Of a DNA stretch of 64,000 nucleotides, positions 8,417 to 16,419 are shown piece by piece. Location: NCBI RefSeq assembly GCF_000271845.1, contig NZ_JH719395.1, positions 124,001 to 188,000 of the forward strand, written 5' to 3'. The translations under genes and the position numbers were made by a program. Source of the DNA: Rhizobium leguminosarum bv. trifolii WSM2297. GTDB taxonomy: Bacteria; Pseudomonadota; Alphaproteobacteria; Rhizobiales; Rhizobiaceae. The stretch's first letter is position 1. Each line of letters opens with the position of its first letter. Below the pieces are notes generated by a model. The model was not told where the DNA came from. It was given only the letters and a program-made list of their open reading frames with translations, and made no database searches.

Positions 8417-9784
8417 ATGCCCGATACTTGCCCGCCCTCGAACCTTGCGGCGATCGACGCCGCCCATCACCTGCATCCCTTCTCCGACATGAAGAAACTG
8501 AATGCTGAAGGCACGCGCATCATCCAGCGCGGCGAGGGCTGCCACATCTTCGACGATCACGGCCGGAAATATCTCGACGGCTTCGCCGGCCTCTGGTGCG
8601 TCAATATCGGCTATGGCCGCCGGGAGATCGCTGAGGCCGCCACCAGGCAGATGAATGAACTGCCCTATTACAACACCTTCTTCGGCACGAGTTCGACGCC
8701 CGCGACGCTGCTGGCCCAGAAGGTGACCTCGCATGCCGGCGAGCGTTTCAACCACATCTTCTTCACCGGTTCCGGCTCGGAGGCGAACGACACCTGGTTC
8801 CGCATGGCCCGCGTCTATTGGAGCGCCGTCGGCCAGCCGTCGAAGAAGATCGTCATATCGAGGAGGAACGGCTATCACGGCTCCACCGTCGCCGGCGCCA
8901 GCCTCGGCGGCATGAAATACATGCACGAGCAGGGCGATCTGCCCATCCCTGGCATCGTCCATATCGGCCAGCCCTATTGGTACGGTGAGGGCGGCGATCT
9001 CTCGCCGGCCGAATTCGGCCTCAAGGTCGCCCGCGAGCTCGAAGCGAAGATCGACGAACTGGGCGAGGAGAATGTCGCTGCTTTCGTCGCCGAACCGGTG
9101 CAGGGTGCCGCCGGCGTTATTATCCCGCCCGAAACCTATTGGCCGGAGATCGACCGGATCTGCAAGGCGCGCAATATCCTTCTGGTGACCGACGAGGTGA
9201 TCTGCGGTTTCGGCCGTCTGGGCGCATGGTTCGGCCACCAGCATTTCGGTGTCGAGCCCGATCTGGCGCCGATCGCCAAGGGGCTGTCCTCCGGTTACCT
9301 GCCCATCGGCGGCGTGCTCGTCAGCGATCGTATCGCCGATGTGCTGATCAATGAGGTCGGCGACTTCAATCATGGCTTCACCTATTCCGGCCATCCGGTC
9401 TGCGCCGCCGCCGCACTCGAAAACCTGCGCATCATCGAGGAGGAAGGGCTTGTCGAACGTGTGCGCGACGCCATCGGTCCCTATTTCGGCAGGGCCTGGG
9501 CAGGCTTGGCCGACCATGATCTGGTCGGCGAGGCCGTCAGCATCGGCCTGATGGGCGCCCTGCAGCTTGCCGCCGACAAGAGCACCCGCACCCGTTATGC
9601 CAAGCCCGATCAGGTCGGTGCGCTGGTGCGCAATCATGCGCTGGCAAACGGCCTCGTGTTGCGCGCCACAGGCGACCGCATGCTGGCTTCGCCACCGCTG
9701 GTCATCACCCACGCGGAGGTGGACGAGATGGTCGGGATGACCAGACTGGCGCTGGATGCGGCCTGGAAGGAGTTAAAATCCTGA
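8417..9784 (+). CDS. Class III aminotransferase, putrescine/omega-amino acid:pyruvate type
   Basis: 455-residue PLP enzyme of fold type I. The sequence shows FTGSGSEANDT (phosphate binding), RRNGYHGST, the Asp of LLVTDEVICGFGR that holds the pyridine nitrogen, and the Schiff-base Lys in DLAPIAKGLSSGYLP. The TYSGHPVCAAAALE block is typical of SpuC-type omega-aminotransferases. It is divergent from the glutamine-synthetase-like gene with an 80-bp shared promoter region, suggesting joint control of polyamine or omega-amino acid use. Beta-alanine or GABA are possible alternative donors. Confidence 0.87.
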   Translation: MPDTCPPSNLAAIDAAHHLHPFSDMKKLNAEGTRIIQRGEGCHIFDDHGRKYLDGFAGLWCVNIGYGRREIAEAATRQMNELPYYNTFFGTSSTPATLLAQKVTSHAGERFNHIFFTGSGSEANDTWFRMARVYWSAVGQPSKKIVISRRNGYHGSTVAGASLGGMKYMHEQGDLPIPGIVHIGQPYWYGEGGDLSPAEFGLKVARELEAKIDELGEENVAAFVAEPVQGAAGVIIPPETYWPEIDRICKARNILLVTDEVICGFGRLGAWFGHQHFGVEPDLAPIAKGLSSGYLPIGGVLVSDRIADVLINEVGDFNHGFTYSGHPVCAAAALENLRIIEEEGLVERVRDAIGPYFGRAWAGLADHDLVGEAVSIGLMGALQLAADKSTRTRYAKPDQVGALVRNHALANGLVLRATGDRMLASPPLVITHAEVDEMVGMTRLALDAAWKELKS

Positions 9785-9808
9785 CTTCGCTCAGTCCGGC
9801 CGGTTTCT

Positions 9809-9850
9809 ATCGTCGCCGCGTTCGTCGCCGAGCCGGTGCAGCGTGCGGAG
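9809..9850 (+). pseudogene. Remnant of a second class III aminotransferase
   Basis: About 25 bp after the intact aminotransferase stop codon, the frame starting at 9809 reads IVAAFVAEPVQRAEL. The intact gene has VAAFVAEPVQGAAG at about 9072-9110. The DNA also matches closely (TTCGTCGCCGA, then CCGGTGCAG). No reading frame extends either way, so this looks like a deletion scar from a duplicated or foreign aminotransferase gene. A short chance match cannot be fully excluded. Confidence 0.5.
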
Positions 9851-9993
9851 CTCATCCAAGGCTTGAGGCCTTACATCCTCAGAGGTTAAACCAACCATGA
9901 AGCGAAGCCTTGAGCTTGGCGTTCTTCACTTGTTCGTAAATCCTGAGTCGCCTTCTCCTTTTTCTTTGTGATTTCCGACATACATTAAATGCT

Positions 9994-11403
9994 ATGTACG
10001 TTCCGCAGATTGTCACGCGGGGTTTAAGGTGTTGGCGATGGCAACCGCCAATCTTCACTTTGTTGTTTTTGCTGCTCTCAGCTTTTGGCTTCGTCGCAGC
10101 GTCGGCGTCGGCGTCCAACCGGACCGCTGTCGTCCTCAAGGTGAACGGCGCGATTGGGCCCGCGATCGCTGACTACGTGATACGAGGCATCCAGCGTGCC
10201 GGCGAACGTGGAGCGGCCTTGATCATCCTGCAGATGGACACGCCCGGTGGCCTTGATACCTCCATGCGGGAAATCATTCGCGCGATTCTTGCCTCACCAG
10301 TGCCTGTCGCGGGCTTCGTCGCACCGAGCGGGGCACGGGCTGCCAGCGCCGGCACCTATATTCTCTACGCAAGCCACATTGCCGCAATGGCGCCTGGGAC
10401 CAATCTAGGTGCGGCGACACCAATCGCGCTCAGCGTAAGGCCTTTCGGCGGTGATGCGGAACCCGAAAAGAAGCCGAGCGAACCTGGTGACAAACAGGCG
10501 GAAGCTCCAGGCAATGCCAGCGAAGCCAAAGCTGTTAACGACGCAGTCGCGTACATTCGCGGGCTTGCGGAATTGCGCAATCGTAACGCCGACTGGGCAG
10601 AGCGTGCTGTCCGCGAAGCTGCGAGCCTTTCATCCACTGCGGCAGTGCGCGAACATGCCATCGATTTCACGGCAGTCGATGTCAACGATCTTCTTGCAAA
10701 GGCACAAGGCTACAAGGTACGGGTCGGTCAAACGGACGCCCAGCTCGATACCGCCGGTTTAGTCGTGCAGGAATTCGAGCCTGACTGGCGCACGCGCCTG
10801 CTTTCCGTCATTACCGATCCGAACATCGCAATCATCCTGATGATGGTCGGTATCTATGGCCTGATCTTTGAATTTCTCGCACCTGGGACAATGCTTCCTG
10901 GCACGATCGGCGGCATCTGCCTCCTCCTTGGTCTCTATGCCCTCGCATTGCTGCCGGTGAGTTTTGCCGGCCTGGGGCTTATTTTCCTCGGTGTGGGATT
11001 GACTGTGGCTGAGGCGCATTCGCCAAGCTTCGGCGCTTTCGGCATTGGCGGCGGGGTAGCCGTGATCCTGGGAGCAACGATTTTGTTTAATACCGATGTA
11101 CCCGGCCTGGAAGTGTCGCGCCCACTACTGGGCGCGATTGCCTTTGCGGTTCTTGCCTTTAGCCTTGTCGTTGCTCGCCTGGCATTCACCTCGCGCTTGC
11201 GCCAGGTTGCCACCGGTGCAGAGCAGATGATCGGCATTTCCGGCAAAGTTGAGAGTTGGACGGGGCTCACGGGGTACGTGATTGCGCATGGCGAACGCTG
11301 GAAGGCGGTTTCCGCCGAACCGCTTGTTGCTGGTGACCCTGTCAGCGTGACTGGCCGCAATGGGCTGGCGCTCGAGGTCGCCAGCCGTCCCAAGGACACT
11401 TAA
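9994..11403 (+). CDS. NfeD-family membrane serine protease (ClpP class)
   Basis: 469 residues in three parts: a signal/anchor segment (about 20-42), a ClpP-like protease domain (about 45-250), and four or more membrane helices (about 265-400) ending in an NfeD OB-fold domain (about 405-465). The catalytic Ser is probably Ser118 in [13 protein letters not shown] and the Lys near residue 179 ([13 protein letters not shown]), as in archaeal PH1510. A charged low-complexity insert lies between them. It sits 28 bp before a slipin gene; this pairing is widespread, and NfeD proteases cleave the partner stomatin C-terminus. A quality-control role at the membrane is inferred. Confidence 0.92.
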   Translation: MYVPQIVTRGLRCWRWQPPIFTLLFLLLSAFGFVAASASASNRTAVVLKVNGAIGPAIADYVIRGIQRAGERGAALIILQMDTPGGLDTSMREIIRAILASPVPVAGFVAPSGARAASAGTYILYASHIAAMAPGTNLGAATPIALSVRPFGGDAEPEKKPSEPGDKQAEAPGNASEAKAVNDAVAYIRGLAELRNRNADWAERAVREAASLSSTAAVREHAIDFTAVDVNDLLAKAQGYKVRVGQTDAQLDTAGLVVQEFEPDWRTRLLSVITDPNIAIILMMVGIYGLIFEFLAPGTMLPGTIGGICLLLGLYALALLPVSFAGLGLIFLGVGLTVAEAHSPSFGAFGIGGGVAVILGATILFNTDVPGLEVSRPLLGAIAFAVLAFSLVVARLAFTSRLRQVATGAEQMIGISGKVESWTGLTGYVIAHGERWKAVSAEPLVAGDPVSVTGRNGLALEVASRPKDT

Positions 11404-11431
11404 CGGCACTCAGGAGGCAGGAGGAGAAGTC

Positions 11432-12193
11432 ATGGATATGTTTGCAGATCTTGCCTTCTATTTGGTGGCCATTGTCATTTTGGTCGCCATCCTCGCATCC
11501 GCGGTCAAGATTCTGAGGGAATATGAACGCGGCGTCGTGTTTACACTTGGCCGCTTTGCCGGAGTCAAGGGACCCGGCTTGATTCTGCTCATCCCCTATG
11601 TCCAGCAGATGATGCGAGTCGATTTGCGCACGCGTGTACTCGATGTCCCCAGCCAGGACGTCATCTCACATGACAATGTCTCGGTTCGTGTCAGCGCGGT
11701 GATCTATTTCAGGGTTATTGACCCCGAGAAGTCGACAATACAGGTCGAGGATTTCATGATGGCAACAAGCCAGCTTGCCCAGACGACGTTGCGCTCCGTG
11801 CTCGGCAAGCACGACCTCGATGAGATGTTGGCAGAACGCGACAGGCTCAACTCGGATATTCAGGAAATCCTTGATACTCAGACGGATGCTTGGGGAATTA
11901 AAGTAGCCACTGTCGAGATCAAACATGTGGATATCAACGAGTCGATGATTCGTGCAATTGCTCGCCAGGCGGAAGCCGAACGCGAACGCCGCGCAAAGGT
12001 CATCAATGCCGAGGGCGAACAGCAAGCTGCAGCGAAGCTACTGGAAGCGGCCGAAATTCTGGCCAAGCAGCCGGAGGCGATGCAACTTCGTTATTTGAGC
12101 ACTTTGAACGTCATCGCCGGCGAGAAGACTTCGACGATTTTATTCCCCTTCCCGATGGAGTTCGGCAATCTGATAACCATTAAGCCGAAGTGA
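11432..12193 (+). CDS. Slipin (stomatin-like SPFH protein)
   Basis: 253 residues: one N-terminal membrane helix (about 5-25), then the SPFH/Band 7 domain beginning [15 protein letters not shown], and an Ala/Glu-rich helical segment ([18 protein letters not shown]) that drives oligomerisation. The C-terminus is hydrophobic ([11 protein letters not shown]), like the region cut by NfeD proteases. The ATG at 11432 is chosen because GAGGAGAAG precedes it; an upstream open extension overlaps the NfeD gene and is not conserved. It forms an operon with the NfeD gene and probably organises membrane microdomains. Confidence 0.93.
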   Translation: MDMFADLAFYLVAIVILVAILASAVKILREYERGVVFTLGRFAGVKGPGLILLIPYVQQMMRVDLRTRVLDVPSQDVISHDNVSVRVSAVIYFRVIDPEKSTIQVEDFMMATSQLAQTTLRSVLGKHDLDEMLAERDRLNSDIQEILDTQTDAWGIKVATVEIKHVDINESMIRAIARQAEAERERRAKVINAEGEQQAAAKLLEAAEILAKQPEAMQLRYLSTLNVIAGEKTSTILFPFPMEFGNLITIKPK

Positions 12194-12238
12194 TCGAACG
12201 GCGCTGGCATTGATGATGGATCCAGGCTTACCTGCGCT

Positions 12239-12412
12239 CTACCTAGGGTCAGATGAACAATTATTCTTTGCGCCGCTCAACGCACGCTTGAAGACCGCCT
12301 CCTCGCTGCCGACATAGCTTGCGGATATCTGGAAGCGGGCATCCTGCTGAACTCCGAAGGCGGCCGTCAAGATCCACAACCCAATTCCCCGCAATGCCAT
12401 TGCCCCTAACAT
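12239..12412 (-). CDS. Possible small secreted protein, unrecognised
   Basis: A 57-codon frame on the minus strand starts with MLGAMALRGIGLWILTAAFG, a plausible signal sequence, followed by QDARFQISASYVGSEEAVF and a Lys/Arg-rich end. It lies downstream of cpaA on the same strand. No family is recognised and the ribosome site (GGTGGCGA) is poor. The surrounding 12194-12495 gap holds nothing else that I can see. Confidence 0.3.
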   Translation of the reverse strand: MLGAMALRGIGLWILTAAFGVQQDARFQISASYVGSEEAVFKRALSGAKNNCSSDPR

Positions 12413-12495
12413 TCGCCACCACCAAAGTTGAACGCTTTGGCAAAGGTGCTCTTGCGAGGAAGCATGTCGATGCCGGGTCACGGTAGCTGCAGCTG

Positions 12496-13014
12496 CTATC
12501 GGATCATGGGCAAAGCCAAGGTGAGGAGCACGGCGAAAACCATGAGGACGCCATAAGGTATCTTCCGGCTTGCCCGGATTTCTTCGATGCGCATGAAGAA
12601 GGCGAGGTGTGCGACGGGCAAGGGCACCGGCAGCCGCAGGACCAGCAGCGTCACGATGCCGAGGACGAGGAGGAAAAACGAAAACGGCAGCATTCCGTGC
12701 CATCCGACAAAAAGGCCGATCGGCAGGAAAAGCTTGGCGTCTCCTGCGCCGAACAGCCGGAGTGCCCAGAGCACCACCCCAAGCGCAAACATCAGCAGAC
12801 CGGCCCCAACGTCGCCGCCAATTCCGCTCGAAGCAAACAGCGCCGCGCCGACATCCTCGGAGCTGAGAATTACGGCCCCCGCACGCAGTGCATAAAGTGT
12901 CACGAGTGCAAGAACGAGCGTGTTGGCTATCTTCCATGTGCGGAAATCTGTCCAGGCTGCGTAGAGAAAAAGTAATACTGAAAGTGAATTAATAACGAAG
13001 ACCATTTTCAGCAT
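12496..13014 (-). CDS. cpaA: Type IV prepilin peptidase, CpaA/TadV
   Basis: 172-residue polytopic aspartyl protease (Peptidase_A24) that cleaves the leader of Flp pilin at the inner membrane. The two catalytic Asp are seen in YAAWTDFRTWKIAN (near residue 25) and in the GxGD motif GAGDAKLF (near residue 93). Six hydrophobic segments follow the family pattern, and the methylase domain of the larger PilD enzymes is absent, as usual for Tad systems. The ATG at 13014 is chosen for its AGAGG site; an upstream frame adds a Lys/Arg-rich stretch. It is divergent from the pilin gene. Confidence 0.93.
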   Translation of the reverse strand: MLKMVFVINSLSVLLFLYAAWTDFRTWKIANTLVLALVTLYALRAGAVILSSEDVGAALFASSGIGGDVGAGLLMFALGVVLWALRLFGAGDAKLFLPIGLFVGWHGMLPFSFFLLVLGIVTLLVLRLPVPLPVAHLAFFMRIEEIRASRKIPYGVLMVFAVLLTLALPMIR

Positions 13015-13273
13015 AGAGCGCAACCTCTTTTGGTTATTTAACCTACTTGTACGTTTGGTATCATTCAGCATCTGCGACGTTAGCTGGTATTTACTTCTAT
13101 TATTCGGACTTTGGTCTTAACCATAAAAGTATAGATGTATATCTTCTATGTATAAAACAATTGACTAATTTAGACTTAACAGTTTATTAATACAACCAGT
13201 CGAAGGGGCGGTCTCGACGACAGGGCGGCCGGGGGAAATTACGGCGCACAACTTACCTGGGAGGTAATTCTCG
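13015..13273. promoter_or_regulatory. AT-rich divergent promoter region, cpaA / pilin
   Basis: 259 bp between cpaA and the pilin gene. Most of it (13080-13190) is far more AT-rich than the rest of the window, with several TATA-like stretches and short inverted repeats such as ATAGA...TCTAT near 13130-13155. No binding site can be named. A good ribosome site, GGGAGGT, lies just before the pilin ATG. The composition suggests a strong, regulated or silenced promoter. Confidence 0.5.
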
Positions 13274-13477
13274 ATGAAAGCATTTGTAAACTGCGTACGC
13301 GCTTTCGCGCGGGAAGAAGATGGCGTCGCACTTACCGAATACCTCATTCTGCTTGCCTTGCTGGTTGGCGGCGTGATCACGGCGGTGACATTGGCCGGCA
13401 CCAATCTGGCTACCGTTTGGAACGGCTGGGCAGGATGGTTTACAACCAATCTGAGCGCCCCAGCCGCAGCGGGCTGA
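13274..13477 (+). CDS. pilA: Flp/Fap-type pilin subunit
   Basis: 67-residue type IVc prepilin. The leader ends at REEDG and the mature protein starts VALTEYLILLALL, with the conserved Glu at mature position +5 and the Tyr next to it that define Flp pilins. One hydrophobic helix forms the filament core; the tail is short and Ala-rich. It is the first gene after the divergent promoter and is followed by a partial terminator, consistent with high expression relative to the assembly genes. Cleaved by CpaA. Confidence 0.95.
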   Translation: MKAFVNCVRAFAREEDGVALTEYLILLALLVGGVITAVTLAGTNLATVWNGWAGWFTTNLSAPAAAG

Positions 13478-13496
13478 TATCTGCGTTCGAAGAAGC

Positions 13497-13517
13497 GAGG
13501 GGTTTTGTTAACCCCTC
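13497..13517 (+). terminator. Hairpin after the pilin gene, likely partial terminator
   Basis: GAGGGGTT and AACCCCTC form a perfect 8-bp stem around TTTGT/TTTGTT-type loop bases, followed by TCTTCTAAATT, which is T-rich but not a clean U-tract. It lies 20 bp after the pilin stop and before cpaB on the same strand. Incomplete termination here would favour pilin over assembly proteins. Confidence 0.6.
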
Positions 13518-13575
13518 TCTTCTAAATTAGAAGCAATGAATGGATGCGTTCCGTCCAGTGTAGCGAGTAACTGCG

Positions 13576-14493
13576 ATGCGTTCTTCAACGATTTTAAGTC
13601 TCGTTATTGCGTTTGTCCTCGCAGCAGCAGCAGTTTTCGGCATGCGCGAGTATCTCTCCGATCAGAAGGCCCGGCTGCTGGCGATGAACGGCATGAAGCC
13701 CGAGGAAAGGACCCTCGTTGTCGCCGCCAAACCGATGCGCTTCGGCGACCGGATCCGGCCCGAAAATCTCAGAGCCATTCCATGGCCCTCGAATGAAACA
13801 CCCGCAGGCTCGTTTGTCGGCATAGAGGCGGTCGTCGGCAGCGACGCCCAGCCGCGTTATGCCATGGCGGCGATCGATCCCGGCGAGCCGGTGCTATCCT
13901 CCAAAATCACGGGCGCCGGCGAACGCGCCACGCTGTCGGCGGCGCTCGACCAGGGGATGAAGGCGGTCTCCATTCGTGTCAACGACGTGCTCGGCGTTGC
14001 CGGCTTCGTCAGGCCTTCCGATCGTGTCGACGTGCTTCTGACGCGGGTCGTGCGCGGGCCGGCCGGCAATGATCAGACCTTCGTCGACGTGCTGCTGCAA
14101 GGCGTCAAGGTGCTGGCGGTGGACCAGACCGCAGACGAGCGCAAGGACGAGCCCTCCGTTGTGAAAACCGTGACCTTCGAGGTTACGACCGATGAAGCGC
14201 AGCGCCTTACCCTCGGCTCCAGCATCGGCACGCTCTCGCTGGCGCTTCGCAATATTGCCTCCGCTTCTATTGAGCAAACCCGGCCGATCACCGTCGCCGA
14301 CCTCGGTGGCGGGGCGATGGCGACGGAGCTCGGCAATGATCTGGAAAAGAATAAGTTGCCAGAAGCTGAAAAACAAGTGCAGATTGTGGAACAAAAAGTC
14401 GAACCGGTATTGCCGGTCGAGCCGAAGTGGGTGACGGTGGGGGTCTGGAACACGACGAAGCGCGAGGAGCACCGAGTCGGCCTGATCCAGTGA
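13576..14493 (+). CDS. cpaB: Tad pilus assembly protein CpaB/RcpC
   Basis: 305 residues: N-terminal signal/anchor (MRSSTILSLVIAFVLAAAAV), then an SAF domain (about 45-110) and the RcpC/CpaB domain (about 115-250) with the conserved VSIRVNDVLGVAGFVRPSDRVDVLLT block. CpaB is a periplasmic partner of the CpaC secretin. A Lys/Glu-rich linker (about 255-275) precedes a C-terminal VTVGVWNTTKREEH segment. It is in the same strand and order as in Caulobacter cpa loci. Confidence 0.94.
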   Translation: MRSSTILSLVIAFVLAAAAVFGMREYLSDQKARLLAMNGMKPEERTLVVAAKPMRFGDRIRPENLRAIPWPSNETPAGSFVGIEAVVGSDAQPRYAMAAIDPGEPVLSSKITGAGERATLSAALDQGMKAVSIRVNDVLGVAGFVRPSDRVDVLLTRVVRGPAGNDQTFVDVLLQGVKVLAVDQTADERKDEPSVVKTVTFEVTTDEAQRLTLGSSIGTLSLALRNIASASIEQTRPITVADLGGGAMATELGNDLEKNKLPEAEKQVQIVEQKVEPVLPVEPKWVTVGVWNTTKREEHRVGLIQ

Positions 14494-14548
14494 TGTTTAG
14501 CCGGCATGCCGCAGATGCGGCCAGCCGAATGAGGGGGCTAAAGCAGGC

Positions 14549-16039
14549 ATGGCGAATGGCAAGAGGAGAATCGCAAGGACAAAAAGCCTTGCGGCACTGG
14601 TGGCAGTGTTTTCAGCCTGTGTGTGTTTAGGGCCCGGATTTGCCGGATGCGCCTACGCACAGGAAAAATCGGTCACCTTAGGCAAATCGGTCCAGCGCGT
14701 GACCCTGCCTCCGAACGCGACCCTGACGCTCAATACCGGCCAGCCCTTCGGTGATCTCGTCATCGGCAGCGCCGATATGATCGACGTAGTGCCGCTTTCC
14801 GACAAGTCGCTGTTCATCCGCGGCAAGAAGATCGGCGCCACCAATATCTCGGTCTATGGCGACGACAAGTCGCTTCTCGGTGTCATCGATGTCCGCGTTG
14901 CCAGCGATTTCAGTGAAGTCGCCGCCGCCATTCGTTCTGCCGCGCCCTCGGCCCGGGTTATCGTGGCCAACTCCAGCGACCGCATTCGCCTGACAGGCAT
15001 AGTCCGTGACGGCGTCGAATTGCAGCGGGTGATGGACATCGCCCAGTCCTATTCCGACCAGCCGGTGCTGAACCAGTTACGCGTCAGTGACAGCCAGCAA
15101 GTAATGCTGGAAGTCCGTGTCATCGAAGCCTCGCGTCAGACGGGTCGTGACCTCGGGATCGGCTGGTCCGGGTACGGCAACAACAACCGCATCGGCAAGG
15201 CAACGACCAGCCAGGGTATCACCGTGGACGATAGCGGCAATCTCGTACGTACCCTCGTCGACCCCAAGGGTGCGGCAACGGGGGCGCTGCCCTTCGGTCA
15301 GTTGATCGCCAAGGTGCTGGAAATCTCGGGCGGCCACATCGACGTGGTCATCAACGCGCTCGAGCAGAAGGGATTGGTGCGTCGCCTGGCTCAGCCGAAC
15401 CTCATCGCTATGAGCGGCTCGACGGCCAGCTTCCATGCCGGCGGTGAAGTGCCGATCCTGAAGACGACCAACAACGGCACGACAGTCGCCACCGAGACGG
15501 ACTATCGCCCCTTCGGTGTACGCCTGACCTTCAAGCCGGTGGTTCTTGATGATGGGCTCATCAATCTGGAGATCGAGCCTGAGGTTTCCGAGCTTGATCC
15601 GTCGATCAACGTCAACGGCAATCCGGGTTTCATCTCGCGCGCGGCCAGCACCACTGTCGCGCTTCGCGACGGCCAGAGTTTTGCCATGGCGGGCCTGCTG
15701 CAATCCATCAATGCCAAAGACATCCAGCAGTTGCCGGGCCTCGGGAAGATACCGATCCTCGGCGCGCTGTTCCGTTCGACGAGTTTCCAGAAGAAAGAAT
15801 CCGACCTGGTTATCGTCGTTACCCCCCACATCGTGCGACCGGCCCGCCCGGGTGAGGACCTCTATAGTCCGCTCGATCAGACGCGTTCGTCCAACGACGT
15901 CGAGCTTTTCGCGCTCGGTGTCCTGGAAGTCGACAAGGACATGCTCCGGCGCTTTCGCAACGGCGAAGGTGTGACCGGGCCTTATGGCCATCGTCTCGAC
16001 CTGAACCAGGGAGGCCAGGTTGTTGCTACAAAACGCTAA
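14549..16039 (+). CDS. cpaC: Tad pilus secretin CpaC/RcpA
   Basis: 496-residue outer-membrane secretin through which the Flp pilus exits. A signal peptide ends near residue 33 (CAYAQEK). The pilus-formation N-domain (about 38-110) with LFIRGKKIGATNISVY is followed by a BON-like domain (about 110-180) and the secretin domain (about 245-430) with GGHIDVVINALEQKG, FHAGGEVPIL and the closing LVIVVTPHIVRPARP. The start ATG at 14549 gives the signal sequence. Its end overlaps the start of the small lipoprotein gene. Confidence 0.96.
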   Translation: MANGKRRIARTKSLAALVAVFSACVCLGPGFAGCAYAQEKSVTLGKSVQRVTLPPNATLTLNTGQPFGDLVIGSADMIDVVPLSDKSLFIRGKKIGATNISVYGDDKSLLGVIDVRVASDFSEVAAAIRSAAPSARVIVANSSDRIRLTGIVRDGVELQRVMDIAQSYSDQPVLNQLRVSDSQQVMLEVRVIEASRQTGRDLGIGWSGYGNNNRIGKATTSQGITVDDSGNLVRTLVDPKGAATGALPFGQLIAKVLEISGGHIDVVINALEQKGLVRRLAQPNLIAMSGSTASFHAGGEVPILKTTNNGTTVATETDYRPFGVRLTFKPVVLDDGLINLEIEPEVSELDPSINVNGNPGFISRAASTTVALRDGQSFAMAGLLQSINAKDIQQLPGLGKIPILGALFRSTSFQKKESDLVIVVTPHIVRPARPGEDLYSPLDQTRSSNDVELFALGVLEVDKDMLRRFRNGEGVTGPYGHRLDLNQGGQVVATKR

Positions 16040-16328
16040 GCGCGCCCTTCTCGTCCTTGCCGCCGCCGGCCTGGTTTCCGGCTGCGCCGACTACCTGAAC
16101 CATCGCGACACGATCACCTTCGGGGCCGGGAACGCCATGGAAGCAAACAAAGCCATCCATACCGAGGACCCGTTCCCGCCGGAAGCCCAGCGAACCCGTA
16201 TCGCAAGCGACGGCAAGGTGATCCGCAGGGTGATGACCGAGTACCAGAACGGCGGGGTGGGGGTCATTCAGCCGTCGCCGGCCATGGAGGCCAACGGTGC
16301 GTCCAATGGGGCCAGCGTCAGCCAGTAG
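16020..16328 (+). CDS. Small Tad-locus lipoprotein in the CpaD position
   Basis: 102 residues with a short hydrophobic leader and lipobox LVSGC (Cys22), so probably an outer-membrane lipoprotein. The segment ADYLNHRDTITFGAGNAMEANKA is followed by a polar, proline-containing tail. It starts at TTG 16020 (or TTG 16023), after GGGAGGCCAGG, and overlaps cpaC by 20 bp, implying translational coupling. Caulobacter CpaD and Tad RcpB fill this slot but are about twice as long. It probably assists the secretin (pilotin or lid). That role comes from position and lipidation, not from homology. Confidence 0.72.
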   Translation: MLLQNAKRALLVLAAAGLVSGCADYLNHRDTITFGAGNAMEANKAIHTEDPFPPEAQRTRIASDGKVIRRVMTEYQNGGVGVIQPSPAMEANGASNGASVSQ

Positions 16329-16419
16329 CCATTCGAAAGGCATGAACGGCGAAAGCGCGCCGGAAGGGAAATACACGAAAAAGGGTCGTCACGGCAGAAG
16401 CCGTGATGGGGGTAGGCCA

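Noticed and set aside
12413..12937. Upstream extension of the small frame at 12239-12412 into cpaA
   Set aside because: It would overlap cpaA in another frame on the same strand and encodes no recognisable sequence; only the last 57 codons have a plausible signal sequence.
16023..16039. Possible programmed frameshift where cpaC and the lipoprotein gene overlap
   Set aside because: Both proteins have complete, sensible ends; the lipoprotein has its own start and signal. A simple overlap explains it.
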